DNA of 64,000 nucleotides from Rhynchopus sp. YZ270_cl-10 (lineage: Eukaryota > Euglenozoa > Diplonemea > Diplonemida > Diplonemidae), in assembly GCA_964035575.1 (NCBI GenBank), contig OZ037910.1:62001-126000 (forward strand), read 5' to 3'. The notes below the pieces were generated by a model. It had not been told where the DNA came from. It did no database searches and saw only the letters and a list, made by a program, of their open reading frames with translations. Below, one piece after another: positions 1 to 13,800 of this stretch (position 1 is its first letter; the number at the start of each line of letters is the position of its first letter). Position numbers and translations under genes: made by a program.

Positions 1-350
1 GGCCCCCAGGACACATCGCTGGGAAAAAAGTATTAGGTTTTTAGGGGTCTATATAGGGTTGCTGTGGGGGTCACATGGCCGAAAAATGGCCATTTTTGGC
101 CTATTTTTGGCCATTTTTTTAAGGTAAAAAATCCACTTTTTTTTTGTACATCCCCTTGCCCCCGGTACAATTTACCAAACATATGGCCCTGTTGGACATA
201 CTGGGCCCATGAGTCGGTCGCTGCATCACCAAACTAGTTGCCCTATTTGCTAAAATCATGTTTTCAGGGTCAAAAATAGGGTGTTTTGTGTGGTCTTCAG
301 ACCTTTGTAGAGGGTACTCAGGCTGGGTGTCAGCTAGACACTGTGAAGTT

Positions 351-574
351 GTGTAGCGGGAATTAAGGCGGGATCTCAGCGAGACGCTCAGACTGGAGCC
401 GTGAAATTGTGTAGCGGGAATTAAGGCGGGATCTCAGCGAGACGCTCAGACTGGAGCCGTGAAATTGTGTAGCGGGAATTAAGGCGGGATCTCAGCGAGA
501 CGCTCAGACTGGAGCTGTGAAATTGTGTAGCGGGAATTAAGGCGGGATCTCAGCAAGACACTGAGACTGGAGCT
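351..574. repeat. 58-bp subrepeat block inside the satellite unit
   Basis: Four tandem copies beginning GTGTAGCGGGAATTAAGG at 351, 409, 467 and 525. The last copy differs (CAAGACACTGAG instead of CGAGACGCTCAG) and is truncated. The inner copies end in GAGCCG or GAGCTG. The equivalent block in each other unit has three or four copies and accounts for the 1845/1787-bp length difference. Confidence 0.95.
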
Positions 575-1777
575 CCTTTTCAGGAAAAATGGTCGGAATG
601 TGACTTGAATGGGCTCTAATGGGTATATTATGCACATAACATACCTAAATTATGTCGATATTTCACCTGCGGAGCCGAAAAAACCGATTTTCAGGGTGTG
701 CAAAACTGTAAAAATCACCAAAATCCCAAAAATCACGATTTTTTTTGAAAAATATTTTTTTCAAAAAAATCAATTTTAAAATATTGGTTTGGCTTGTGCG
801 GGGACCTGATACTGGGGCAATATACCCTGTGGGACATACTGGGCCCTATGCAAGGCCGAGTTCTCAAAAATATGGTTGCCCCGGTAGACGGTATGGCCCT
901 GCTGGTCAGTGCATCCGGCCAAAAATCATGAAAAAATCATGATTTTGGGGTCTGGCACCCCATGGGCACATGTATCTGGGGGTGTAAAATATGCATGGTT
1001 TCGACCGATTGGGGGTGTTATAGGTCCTGGGGGCCCACATGGGCCATATTTCACGCTATTGGGTCACGGGAAAGTGATTTTGACATTTTTTCATCGATTT
1101 TAGCTGTGACAACCCTTCAAAAACACTGATTTTGGGGTGTTTCTGAGACGGTACGCTATACCCAGGGTCATATTAGGTATTAGTCCGGTCGACGTTTTGG
1201 AAAAACGACCCCGCAATGGACTCAGGGGTGCCAGATAGTGTATATGCACCAAAATGGATTCACGGGAAAAGTCAAAATTGGGTGTCAGATACATGCTGCC
1301 ATAAGTGACCAATTTCAAAAGTTGAGATTTTTCGAAAATCTGGGTTCAGTACACGCTGTACCCAATCCTGGGGGCCAAAATTTTCAACTTTTTGAAAAAA
1401 CGGGCGGTATATGGCCCTAAATTGTCAAAATGAGTTAATTGCGACCTCGGACGGCCTCCGGAGATGAGTAGAAGTTTATTTACTGAAAAAAAAAGTCAAA
1501 ACACAGGCAAAATCCCACCTTCCACAGGTACAGTCAAAACTTTTATCCAGATCTCATGTTTTTTCAAAAAATTTTAAATTGTTTTTATGACTAACACCTC
1601 CGAAATTTTTCCTGATAAGATGGAATATGGTCCTGTAGTAGTATGCAGTGTGTTTGCAGGCAAAAATTTGCATTTTCTCGCCCCAGACATTTTTTTATAC
1701 ATAAAAGTGCATAAACGGACCCCTGACCCCAAAATCCGGGTTCCAGCTTTTTGAAGGGGTCACCCTACAGGCCACCT

Positions 1778-1860
1778 CAAAAAGTTGGCCCGTAGGGCCA
1801 ACTTTTTGAAAAAACGGGGTTGCAATGTGTCCTGGGGGCCCGAAGGGCCCCCAGGACACA
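1778..1860. other. Paired perfect hairpins at satellite unit boundary
   Basis: Two adjacent perfect inverted repeats. The first (1778-1808) has 14-bp arms, left arm CAAAAAGTTGGCCC, and a GTA loop. The second (1826-1860) has 16-bp arms, left arm TGTGTCCTGGGGGCCC, and a GAA loop. The pair recurs at every unit junction. In the seventh unit the first stem carries a mismatch (T at 12002), and in the shortened second unit the first hairpin has lost its left arm. Candidate roles are a processing or break site, or a protein-binding cruciform; the function is unknown. Confidence 0.9.
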
Positions 1861-3013
1861 TCGCTGGGAAAAAAGTATTAGGTTTTTAGGGGTCTATATA
1901 GGGTTGCTGTGGGGGTCACATGGCCGAAAAATGGCCATTTTTGGCCTATTTTTGGCCATTTTTTTAAGGTAAAAAATCCACTTTTTTTTTGTACATCCCC
2001 TTGCCCCCGGTACAATTTACCAAACATATGGCCCTGTTGGACATACTGGGCCCATGAGTCGGTCGCTGCATCACCAAACTAGTTGCCCTATTTGCTAAAA
2101 TCATGTTTTCAGGGTCAAAAATAGGGTGTTTTTTGTGGTCTTCAGACCTTTGTAGAGGGTACTCAGGCTGGGTGTCAGCTAGACACTGTGAAGTTGTGTA
2201 GCGGGAATTAAGGCGGGATCTCAGCGAGACGCTCAGACTGGAGCCGTGAAATTGTGTAGCGGGAATTAAGGCGGGATCTCAGCGAGACGCTCAGACTGGA
2301 GCCGTGAAATTGTGTAGCGGGAATTAAGGCGGGATCTCAGCGAGACGCTCAGACTGGAGCTGTGAAATTGTGTAGCGGGAATTAAGGCGGGATCTCAGCA
2401 AGACACTGAGACTGGAGCTCCTTTTCAGGAAAAATGGTCGGAATGTGACTTGAATGGGCTCTAATGGGTATATTATGCACATAACATACCTAAATTATGT
2501 CGATATTTCACCTGCGGAGCCGAAAAAACCGATTTTCAGGGTGTGCAAAACTGTAAAAATCACCAAAATCCCAAAAATCACGATTTTTTTTGAAAAATAT
2601 TTTTTTCAAAAAAATCAATTTTAAAATATTGGTTTGGCTTGTGCGGGGACCTGATACTGGGGCAATATACCCTGTGGGACATACTGGGCCCTATGCAAGG
2701 CCGAGTTTTCAAAAATATGGTTGCCCCGGTAGACGGTATGGCCCTGCTGGTCAGTGCATCCGGCCAAAAATCATGAAAAAATCATGATTTTGGGGTCTGG
2801 CACCCCATGGGCACATGTATCTGGGGGTGTAAAATATGCATGGTTTCGACCGATTGGGGGTGTTATAGGTCCTGGGGGCCCACATGGGCCATATTTCACG
2901 CTATTGGGTCACGGGAAAGTGATTTTGACATTTTTTCATCGATTTTAGCTGTGACATTAGTAGGGCCAACTTTTTGAAAAAACGGGGTTGCAATGTGTCC
3001 TGGGGGCCCGAAG
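1846..3013. repeat. Internally deleted satellite unit
   Basis: This unit matches its neighbours to about 2956, then jumps to the unit end. Relative to the first unit, about 680 bp (equivalent to 1112-1791) are replaced by three bases, a net loss of 677 bp. The right breakpoint falls exactly at the GTA loop of the first boundary hairpin, so only the right arm of that hairpin remains. It carries four 58-bp copies. Confidence 0.9.
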
Positions 3014-4800
3014 GGCCCCCAGGACACATCGCTGGGAAAAAAGTATTAGGTTTTTAGGGGTCTATATAGGGTTGCTGTGGGGGTCACATGGCCGAAAAAT
3101 GGCCATTTTTGGCCTATTTTTGGCCATTTTTTTAAGGTAAAAAATCCACTTTTTTTTTGTACATCCCCTTGCCCCCGGTACAATTTACCAAACATATGGC
3201 CCTGTTGGACATACTGGGCCCATGAGTCGGTCGCTGCATCACCAAACTAGTTGCCCTATTTGCTAAAATCATGTTTTCAGGGTCAAAAATAGGGTGTTTT
3301 TTGTGGTCTTCAGACCTTTGTAGAGGGTACTCAGGCTGGGTGTCAGCTAGACACTGTGAAGTTGTGTAGCGGGAATTAAGGCGGGATCTCAGCGAGACGC
3401 TCAGACTGGAGCCGTGAAATTGTGTAGCGGGAATTAAGGCGGGATCTCAGCGAGACGCTCAGACTGGAGCCGTGAAATTGTGTAGCGGGAATTAAGGCGG
3501 GATCTCAGCAAGACACTGAGACTGGAGCTCCTTTTCAGGAAAAATGGTCGGAATGTGACTTGAATGGGCTCTAATGGGTATATTATGCACATAACATACC
3601 TAAATTATGTCGATATTTCACCTGCGGAGCCGAAAAAACCGATTTTCAGGGTGTGCAAAACTGTAAAAATCACCAAAATCCCAAAAATCACGATTTTTTT
3701 TGAAAAATATTTTTTTCAAAAAAATCAATTTTAAAATATTGGTTTGGCTTGTGCGGGGACCTGATACTGGGGCAATATACCCTGTGGGACATACTGGGCC
3801 CTATGCAAGGCCGAGCTTTCAAAAATATGGTTGCCCCGGTAGACGGTATGGCCCTGCTGGTCAGTGCATCCGGCCAAAAATCATGAAAAAATCATGATTT
3901 TGGGGTCTGGCACCCCATGGGCACATGTATCTGGGGGTGTAAAATATGCATGGTTTCGACCGATTGGGGGTGTTATAGGTCCTGGGGGCCCACATGGGCC
4001 ATATTTCACGCTATTGGGTCACGGGAAAGTGATTTTGACATTTTTTCATCGATTTTAGCTGTGACAACCCTTCAAAAACACTGATTTTGGGGTGTTTCTG
4101 AGACGGTACGCTATACCCAGGGTCATATTAGGTATTAGTCCGGTCGACGTTTTGGAAAAACGACCCCGCAATGGACTCAGGGGTGCCAGATAGTGTATAT
4201 GCACCAAAATGGATTCACGGGAAAAGTCAAAATTGGGTGTCAGATACATGCTGCCATAAGTGACCAATTTCAAAAGTTGAGATTTTTCGAAAATCTGGGT
4301 TCAGTACACGCTGTACCCAATCCTGGGGGCCAAAATTTTCAACTTTTTGAAAAAACGGGCGGTATATGGCCCTAAATTGTCAAAATGAGTTAATTGCGAC
4401 CTCGGACGGCCTCCGGAGATGAGTAGAAGTTTATTTACTGAAAAAAAAAGTCAAAACACAGGCAAAATCCCACCTTCCACAGGTACAGTCAAAACTTTTA
4501 TCCAGATCTCATGTTTTTTCAAAAAATTTTAAATTGTTTTTATGACTAACACCTCCGAAATTTTTCCTGATAAGATGGAATATGGTCCTGTAGTAGTATG
4601 CAGTGTGTTTGCAGGCAAAAATTTGCATTTTCTCGCCCCAGACATTTTTTTATACATAAAAGTGCATAAACGGACCCCTGACCCCAAAATCCGGGTTCCA
4701 GCTTTTTGAAGGGGTCACCCTACAGGCCACCTCAAAAAGTTGGCCCGTAGGGCCAACTTTTTGAAAAAACGGGGTTGCAATGTGTCCTGGGGGCCCGAAG

Positions 4801-7800
4801 GGCCCCCAGGACACATCGCTGGGAAAAAAGTATTAGGTTTTTAGGGGTCTATATAGGGTTGCTGTGGGGGTCACATGGCCGAAAAATGGCCATTTTTGGC
4901 CTATTTTTGGCCATTTTTTTAAGGTAAAAAATCCACTTTTTTTTTGTACATCCCCTTGCCCCCGGTACAATTTACCAAACATATGGCCCTGTTGGACATA
5001 CTGGGCCCATGAGTCGGTCGCTGCATCACCAAACTAGTTGCCCTATTTGCTAAAATCATGTTTTCAGGGTCAAAAATAGGGTGTTTTTTGTGGTCTTCAG
5101 ACCTTTGTAGAGGGTACTCAGGCTGGGTGTCAGCTAGACACTGTGAAGTTGTGTAGCGGGAATTAAGGCGGGATCTCAGCGAGACGCTCAGACTGGAGCC
5201 GTGAAATTGTGTAGCGGGAATTAAGGCGGGATCTCAGCGAGACGCTCAGACTGGAGCTGTGAAATTGTGTAGCGGGAATTAAGGCGGGATCTCAGCGAGA
5301 CGCTCAGACTGGAGCTGTGAAATTGTGTAGCGGGAATTAAGGCGGGATCTCAGCAAGACACTGAGACTGGAGCTCCTTTTCAGGAAAAATGGTCGGAATG
5401 TGACTTGAATGGGCTCTAATGGGTATATTATGCACATAACATACCTAAATTATGTCGATATTTCACCTGCGGAGCCGAAAAAACCGATTTTCAGGGTGTG
5501 CAAAACTGTAAAAATCACCAAAATCCCAAAAATCACGATTTTTTTTGAAAAATATTTTTTTCAAAAAAATCAATTTTAAAATATTGGTTTGGCTTGTGCG
5601 GGGACCTGATACTGGGGCAATATACCCTGTGGGACATACTGGGCCCTATGCAAGGCCGAGTTTTCAAAAATATGGTTGCCCCGGTAGACGGTATGGCCCT
5701 GCTGGTCAGTGCATCCGGCCAAAAATCATGAAAAAATCATGATTTTGGGGTCTGGCACCCCATGGGCACATGTATCTGGGGGTGTAAAATATGCATGGTT
5801 TCGACCGATTGGGGGTGTTATAGGTCCTGGGGGCCCACATGGGCCATATTTCACGCTATTGGGTCACGGGAAAGTGATTTTGACATTTTTTCATCGATTT
5901 TAGCTGTGACAACCCTTCAAAAACACTGATTTTGGGGTGTTTCTGAGACGGTACGCTATACCCAGGGTCATATTAGGTATTAGTCCGGTCGACGTTTTGG
6001 AAAAACGACCCCGCAATGGACTCAGGGGTGCCAGATAGTGTATATGCACCAAAATGGATTCACGGGAAAAGTCAAAATTGGGTGTCAGATACATGCTGCC
6101 ATAAGTGACCAATTTCAAAAGTTGAGATTTTTCGAAAATCTGGGTTCAGTACACGCTGTACCCAATCCTGGGGGCCAAAATTTTCAACTTTTTGAAAAAA
6201 CGGGCGGTATATGGCCCTAAATTGTCAAAATGAGTTAATTGCGACCTCGGACGGCCTCCGGAGATGAGTAGAAGTTTATTTACTGAAAAAAAAAGTCAAA
6301 ACACAGGCAAAATCCCACCTTCCACAGGTACAGTCAAAACTTTTATCCAGATCTCATGTTTTTTCAAAAAATTTTAAATTGTTTTTATGACTAACACCTC
6401 CGAAATTTTTCCTGATAAGATGGAATATGGTCCTGTAGTAGTATGCAGTGTGTTTGCAGGCAAAAATTTGCATTTTCTCGCCCCAGACATTTTTTTATAC
6501 ATAAAAGTGCATAAACGGACCCCTGACCCCAAAATCCGGGTTCCAGCTTTTTGAAGGGGTCACCCTACAGGCCACCTCAAAAAGTTGGCCCGTAGGGCCA
6601 ACTTTTTGAAAAAACGGGGTTGCAATGTGTCCTGGGGGCCCGAAGGGCCCCCAGGACACATCGCTGGGAAAAAAGTATTAGGTTTTTAGGGGTCTATATA
6701 GGGTTGCTGTGGGGGTCACATGGCCGAAAAATGGCCATTTTTGGCCTATTTTTGGCCATTTTTTTAAGGTAAAAAATCCACTTTTTTTTTGTACATCCCC
6801 TTGCCCCCGGTACAATTTACCAAACATATGGCCCTGTTGGACATACTGGGCCCATGAGTCGGTCGCTGCATCACCAAACTAGTTGCCCTATTTGCTAAAA
6901 TCATGTTTTCAGGGTCAAAAATAGGGTGTTTTTTGTGGTCTTCAGACCTTTGTAGAGGGTACTCAGGCTGGGTGTCAGCTAGACACTGTGAAGTTGTGTA
7001 GCGGGAATTAAGGCGGGATCTCAGCGAGACGCTCAGACTGGAGCCGTGAAATTGTGTAGCGGGAATTAAGGCGGGATCTCAGCGAGACGCTCAGACTGGA
7101 GCCGTGAAATTGTGTAGCGGGAATTAAGGCGGGATCTCAGCGAGACGCTCAGACTGGAGCTGTGAAATTGTGTAGCGGGAATTAAGGCGGGATCTCAGCA
7201 AGACACTGAGACTGGAGCTCCTTTTCAGGAAAAATGGTCGGAATGTGACTTGAATGGGCTCTAATGGGTATATTATGCACATAACATACCTAAATTATGT
7301 CGATATTTCACCTGCGGAGCCGAAAAAACCGATTTTCAGGGTGTGCAAAACTGTAAAAATCACCAAAATCCCAAAAATCACGATTTTTTTTGAAAAATAT
7401 TTTTTTCAAAAAAATCAATTTTAAAATATTGGTTTGGCTTGTGCGGGGACCTGATACTGGGGCAATATACCCTGTGGGACATACTGGGCCCTATGCAAGG
7501 CCGAGTTTTCAAAAATATGGTTGCCCCGGTAGACGGTATGGCCCTGCTGGTCAGTGCATCCGGCCAAAAATCATGAAAAAATCATGATTTTGGGGTCTGG
7601 CACCCCATGGGCACATGTATCTGGGGGTGTAAAATATGCATGGTTTCGACCGATTGGGGGTGTTATAGGTCCTGGGGGCCCACATGGGCCATATTTCACG
7701 CTATTGGGTCACGGGAAAGTGATTTTGACATTTTTTCATCGATTTTAGCTGTGACAACCCTTCAAAAACACTGATTTTGGGGTGTTTCTGAGACGGTACG

Positions 7801-10800
7801 CTATACCCAGGGTCATATTAGGTATTAGTCCGGTCGACGTTTTGGAAAAACGACCCCGCAATGGACTCAGGGGTGCCAGATAGTGTATATGCACCAAAAT
7901 GGATTCACGGGAAAAGTCAAAATTGGGTGTCAGATACATGCTGCCATAAGTGACCAATTTCAAAAGTTGAGATTTTTCGAAAATCTGGGTTCAGTACACG
8001 CTGTACCCAATCCTGGGGGCCAAAATTTTCAACTTTTTGAAAAAACGGGCGGTATATGGCCCTAAATTGTCAAAATAAGTTAATTGCGACCTCGGACGGC
8101 CTCCGGAGATGAGTAGAAGTTTATTTACTGAAAAAAAAAGTCAAAACACAGGCAAAATCCCACCTTCCACAGGTACAGTCAAAACTTTTATCCAGATCTC
8201 ATGTTTTTTCAAAAAATTTTAAATTGTTTTTATGACTAACACCTCCGAAATTTTTCCTGATAAGATGGAATATGGTCCTGTAGTAGTATGCAGTGTGTTT
8301 GCAGGCAAAAATTTGCATTTTCTCGCCCCAGACATTTTTTTATACATAAAAGTGCATAAACGGACCCCTGACCCCAAAATCCGGGTTCCAGCTTTTTGAA
8401 GGGGTCACCCTACAGGCCACCTCAAAAAGTTGGCCCGTAGGGCCAACTTTTTGAAAAAACGGGGTTGCAATGTGTCCTGGGGGCCCGAAGGGCCCCCAGG
8501 ACACATCGCTGGGAAAAAAGTATTAGGTTTTTAGGGGTCTATATAGGGTTGCTGTGGGGGTCACATGGCCGAAAAATGGCCATTTTTGGCCTATTTTTGG
8601 CCATTTTTTTAAGGTAAAAAATCCACTTTTTTTTTGTACATCCCCTTGCCCCCGGTACAATTTACCAAACATATGGCCCTGTTGGACATACTGGGCCCAT
8701 GAGTCGGTCGCTGCATCACCAAACTAGTTGCCCTATTTGCTAAAATCATGTTTTCAGGGTCAAAAATAGGGTGTTTTTTGTGGTCTTCAGACCTTTGTAG
8801 AGGGTACTCAGGCTGGGTGTCAGCTAGACACTGTGAAGTTGTGTAGCGGGAATTAAGGCGGGATCTCAGCGAGACGCTCAGACTGGAGCCGTGAAATTGT
8901 GTAGCGGGAATTAAGGCGGGATCTCAGCGAGACGCTCAGACTGGAGCTGTGAAATTGTGTAGCGGGAATTAAGGCGGGATCTCAGCAAGACACTGAGACT
9001 GGAGCTCCTTTTCAGGAAAAATGGTCGGAATGTGACTTGAATGGGCTCTAATGGGTATATTATGCACATAACATACCTAAATTATGTCGATATTTCACCT
9101 GCGGAGCCGAAAAAACCGATTTTCAGGGTGTGCAAAACTGTAAAAATCACCAAAATCCCAAAAATCACGATTTTTTTTGAAAAATATTTTTTTCAAAAAA
9201 ATCAATTTTAAAATATTGGTTTGGCTTGTGCGGGGACCTGATACTGGGGCAATATACCCTGTGGGACATACTGGGCCCTATGCAAGGCCGAGTTTTCAAA
9301 AATATGGTTGCCCCGGTAGACGGTATGGCCCTGCTGGTCAGTGCATCCGGCCAAAAATCATGAAAAAATCATGATTTTGGGGTCTGGCACCCCATGGGCA
9401 CATGTATCTGGGGGTGTAAAATATGCATGGTTTCGACCGATTGGGGGTGTTATAGGTCCTGGGGGCCCACATGGGCCATATTTCACGCTATTGGGTCACG
9501 GGAAAGTGATTTTGACATTTTTTCATCGATTTTAGCTGTGACAACCCTTCAAAAACACTGATTTTGGGGTGTTTCTGAGACGGTACGCTATACCCAGGGT
9601 CATATTAGGTATTAGTCCGGTCGACGTTTTGGAAAAACGACCCCGCAATGGACTCAGGGGTGCCAGATAGTGTATATGCACCAAAATGGATTCACGGGAA
9701 AAGTCAAAATTGGGTGTCAGATACATGCTGCCATAAGTGACCAATTTCAAAAGTTGAGATTTTTCGAAAATCTGGGTTCAGTACACGCTGTACCCAATCC
9801 TGGGGGCCAAAATTTTCAACTTTTTGAAAAAACGGGCGGTATATGGCCCTAAATTGTCAAAATGAGTTAATTGCGACCTCGGACGGCCTCCGGAGATGAG
9901 TAGAAGTTTATTTACTGAAAAAAAAAGTCAAAACACAGGCAAAATCCCACCTTCCACAGGTACAGTCAAAACTTTTATCCAGATCTCATGTTTTTTCAAA
10001 AAATTTTAAATTGTTTTTATGACTAACACCTCCGAAATTTTTCCTGATAAGATGGAATATGGTCCTGTAGTAGTATGCAGTGTGTTTGCAGGCAAAAATT
10101 TGCATTTTCTCGCCCCAGACATTTTTTTATACATAAAAGTGCATAAACGGACCCCTGACCCCAAAATCCGGGTTCCAGCTTTTTGAAGGGGTCACCCTAC
10201 AGGCCACCTCAAAAAGTTGGCCCGTAGGGCCAACTTTTTGAAAAAACGGGGTTGCAATGTGTCCTGGGGGCCCGAAGGGCCCCCAGGACACATCGCTGGG
10301 AAAAAAGTATTAGGTTTTTAGGGGTCTATATAGGGTTGCTGTGGGGGTCACATGGCCGAAAAATGGCCATTTTTGGCCTATTTTTGGCCATTTTTTTAAG
10401 GTAAAAAATCCACTTTTTTTTTGTACATCCCCTTGCCCCCGGTACAATTTACCAAACATATGGCCCTGTTGGACATACTGGGCCCATGAGTCGGTCGCTG
10501 CATCACCAAACTAGTTGCCCTATTTGCTAAAATCATGTTTTCAGGGTCAAAAATAGGGTGTTTTTTGTGGTCTTCAGACCTTTGTAGAGGGTACTCAGGC
10601 TGGGTGTCAGCTAGACACTGTGAAGTTGTGTAGCGGGAATTAAGGCGGGATCTCAGCGAGACGCTCAGACTGGAGCCGTGAAATTGTGTAGCGGGAATTA
10701 AGGCGGGATCTCAGCGAGACGCTCAGACTGGAGCTGTGAAATTGTGTAGCGGGAATTAAGGCGGGATCTCAGCAAGACACTGAGACTGGAGCTCCTTTTC

Positions 10801-13800
10801 AGGAAAAATGGTCGGAATGTGACTTGAATGGGCTCTAATGGGTATATTATGCACATAACATACCTAAATTATGTCGATATTTCACCTGCGGAGCCGAAAA
10901 AACCGATTTTCAGGGTGTGCAAAACTGTAAAAATCACCAAAATCCCAAAAATCACGATTTTTTTTGAAAAATATTTTTTTCAAAAAAATCAATTTTAAAA
11001 TATTGGTTTGGCTTGTGCGGGGACCTGATACTGGGGCAATATACCCTGTGGGACATACTGGGCCCTATGCAAGGCCGAGTTTTCAAAAATATGGTTGCCC
11101 CGGTAGACGGTATGGCCCTGCTGGTCAGTGCATCCGGCCAAAAATCATGAAAAAATCATGATTTTGGGGTCTGGCACCCCATGGGCACATGTATCTGGGG
11201 GTGTAAAATATGCATGGTTTCGACCGATTGGGGGTGTTATAGGTCCTGGGGGCCCACATGGGCCATATTTCACGCTATTGGGTCACGGGAAAGTGATTTT
11301 GACATTTTTTCATCGATTTTAGCTGTGACAACCCTTCAAAAACACTGATTTTGGGGTGTTTCTGAGACGGTACGCTATACCCAGGGTCATATTAGGTATT
11401 AGTCCGGTCGACGTTTTGGAAAAACGACCCCGCAATGGACTCAGGGGTGCCAGATAGTGTATATGCACCAAAATGGATTCACGGGAAAAGTCAAAATTGG
11501 GTGTCAGATACATGCTGCCATAAGTGACCAATTTCAAAAGTTGAGATTTTTCGAAAATCTGGGTTCAGTACACGCTGTACCCAATCCTGGGGGCCAAAAT
11601 TTTCAACTTTTTGAAAAAACGGGCGGTATATGGCCCTAAATTGTCAAAATGAGTTAATTGCGACCTCGGACGGCCTCCGGAGATGAGTAGAAGTTTATTT
11701 ACTGAAAAAAAAAGTCAAAACACAGGCAAAATCCCACCTTCCACAGGTACAGTCAAAACTTTTATCCAGATCTCATGTTTTTTCAAAAAATTTTAAATTG
11801 TTTTTATGACTAACACCTCCGAAATTTTTCCTGATAAGATGGAATATGGTCCTGTAGTAGTATGCAGTGTGTTTGCAGGCAAAAATTTGCATTTTCTCGC
11901 CCCAGACATTTTTTTATACATAAAAGTGCATAAACGGACCCCTGACCCCAAAATCCGGGTTCCAGCTTTTTGAAGGGGTCACCCTACAGGCCACCTCAAA
12001 ATGTTGGCCCGTAGGGCCAACTTTTTGAAAAAACGGGGTTGCAATGTGTCCTGGGGGCCCGAAGGGCCCCCAGGACACATCGCTGGGAAAAAAGTATTAG
12101 GTTTTTAGGGGTCTATATAGGGTTGCTGTGGGGGTCACATGGCCGAAAAATGGCCATTTTTGGCCTATTTTTGGCCATTTTTTTACTGGTAAGGTAAAAA
12201 ATCCACTTTTTTTTTGTACATCCCCTTGCCCCCGGTACAATTTACCAAACATATGGCCCTGTTGGACATACTGGGCCCATGAGTCGGTCGCTGCATCACC
12301 AAACTAGTTGCCCTATTTGCTAAAATCATGTTTTCAGGGTCAAAAATAGGGTGTTTTTTGTGGTCTTCAGACCTTTGTAGAGGGTACTCAGGCTGGGTGT
12401 CAGCTAGACACTGTGAAGTTGTGTAGCGGGAATTAAGGCGGGATCTCAGCGAGACGCTCAGACTGGAGCCGTGAAATTGTGTAGCGGGAATTAAGGCGGG
12501 ATCTCAGCGAGACGCTCAGACTGGAGCTGTGAAATTGTGTAGCGGGAATTAAGGCGGGATCTCAGCAAGACACTGAGACTGGAGCTCCTTTTCAGGAAAA
12601 ATGGTCGGAATGTGACTTGAATGGGCTCTAATGGGTATATTATGCACATAACATACCTAAATTATGTCGATATTTCACCTGCGGAGCCGAAAAAACCGAT
12701 TTTCAGGGTGTGCAAAACTGTAAAAATCACCAAAATCCCAAAAATCACGATTTTTTTTGAAAAATATTTTTTTCAAAAAAATCAATTTTAAAATATTGGT
12801 TTGGCTTGTGCGGGGACCTGATACTGGGGCAATATACCCTGTGGGACATACTGGGCCCTATGCAAGGCCGAGTTTTCAAAAATATGGTTGCCCCGGTAGA
12901 CGGTATGGCCCTGCTGGTCAGTGCATCCGGCCAAAAATCATGAAAAAATCATGATTTTGGGGTCTGGCACCCCATGGGCACATGTATCTGGGGGTGTAAA
13001 ATATGCATGGTTTCGACCGATTGGGGGTGTTATAGGTCCTGGGGGCCCACATGGGCCATATTTCACGCTATTGGGTCACGGGAAAGTGATTTTGACATTT
13101 TTTCATCGATTTTAGCTGTGACAACCCTTCAAAAACACTGATTTTGGGGTGTTTCTGAGACGGTACGCTATACCCAGGGTCATATTAGGTATTAGTCCGG
13201 TCGACGTTTTGGAAAAACGACCCCGCAATGGACTCAGGGGTGCCAGATAGTGTATATGCACCAAAATGGATTCACGGGAAAAGTCAAAATTGGGTGTCAG
13301 ATACATGCTGCCATAAGTGACCAATTTCAAAAGTTGAGATTTTTCGAAAATCTGGGTTCAGTACACGCTGTACCCAATCCTGGGGGCCAAAATTTTCAAC
13401 TTTTTGAAAAAACGGGCGGTATATGGCCCTAAATTGTCAAAATGAGTTAATTGCGACCTCGGACGGCCTCCGGAGATGAGTAGAAGTTTATTTACTGAAA
13501 AAAAAAGTCAAAACACAGGCAAAATCCCACCTTCCACAGGTACAGTCAAAACTTTTATCCAGATCTCATGTTTTTTCAAAAAATTTTAAATTGTTTTTAT
13601 GACTAACACCTCCGAAATTTTTCCTGATAAGATGGAATATGGTCCTGTAGTAGTATGCAGTGTGTTTGCAGGCAAAAATTTGCATTTTCTCGCCCCAGAC
13701 ATTTTTTTATACATAAAAGTGCATAAACGGACCCCTGACCCCAAAATCCGGGTTCCAGCTTTTTGAAGGGGTCACCCTACAGGCCACCTCAAAAAGTTGG

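Noticed and set aside
351-574. CRISPR-like array of regular repeats
   Set aside because: The 58-bp copies are directly adjacent with no spacers, and the setting is eukaryotic.
745-1420. Small ORFs (60-72 codons) repeated in nearly every satellite unit
   Set aside because: They recur only because the unit recurs, they overlap on both strands, and they have no recognisable domain or start context.
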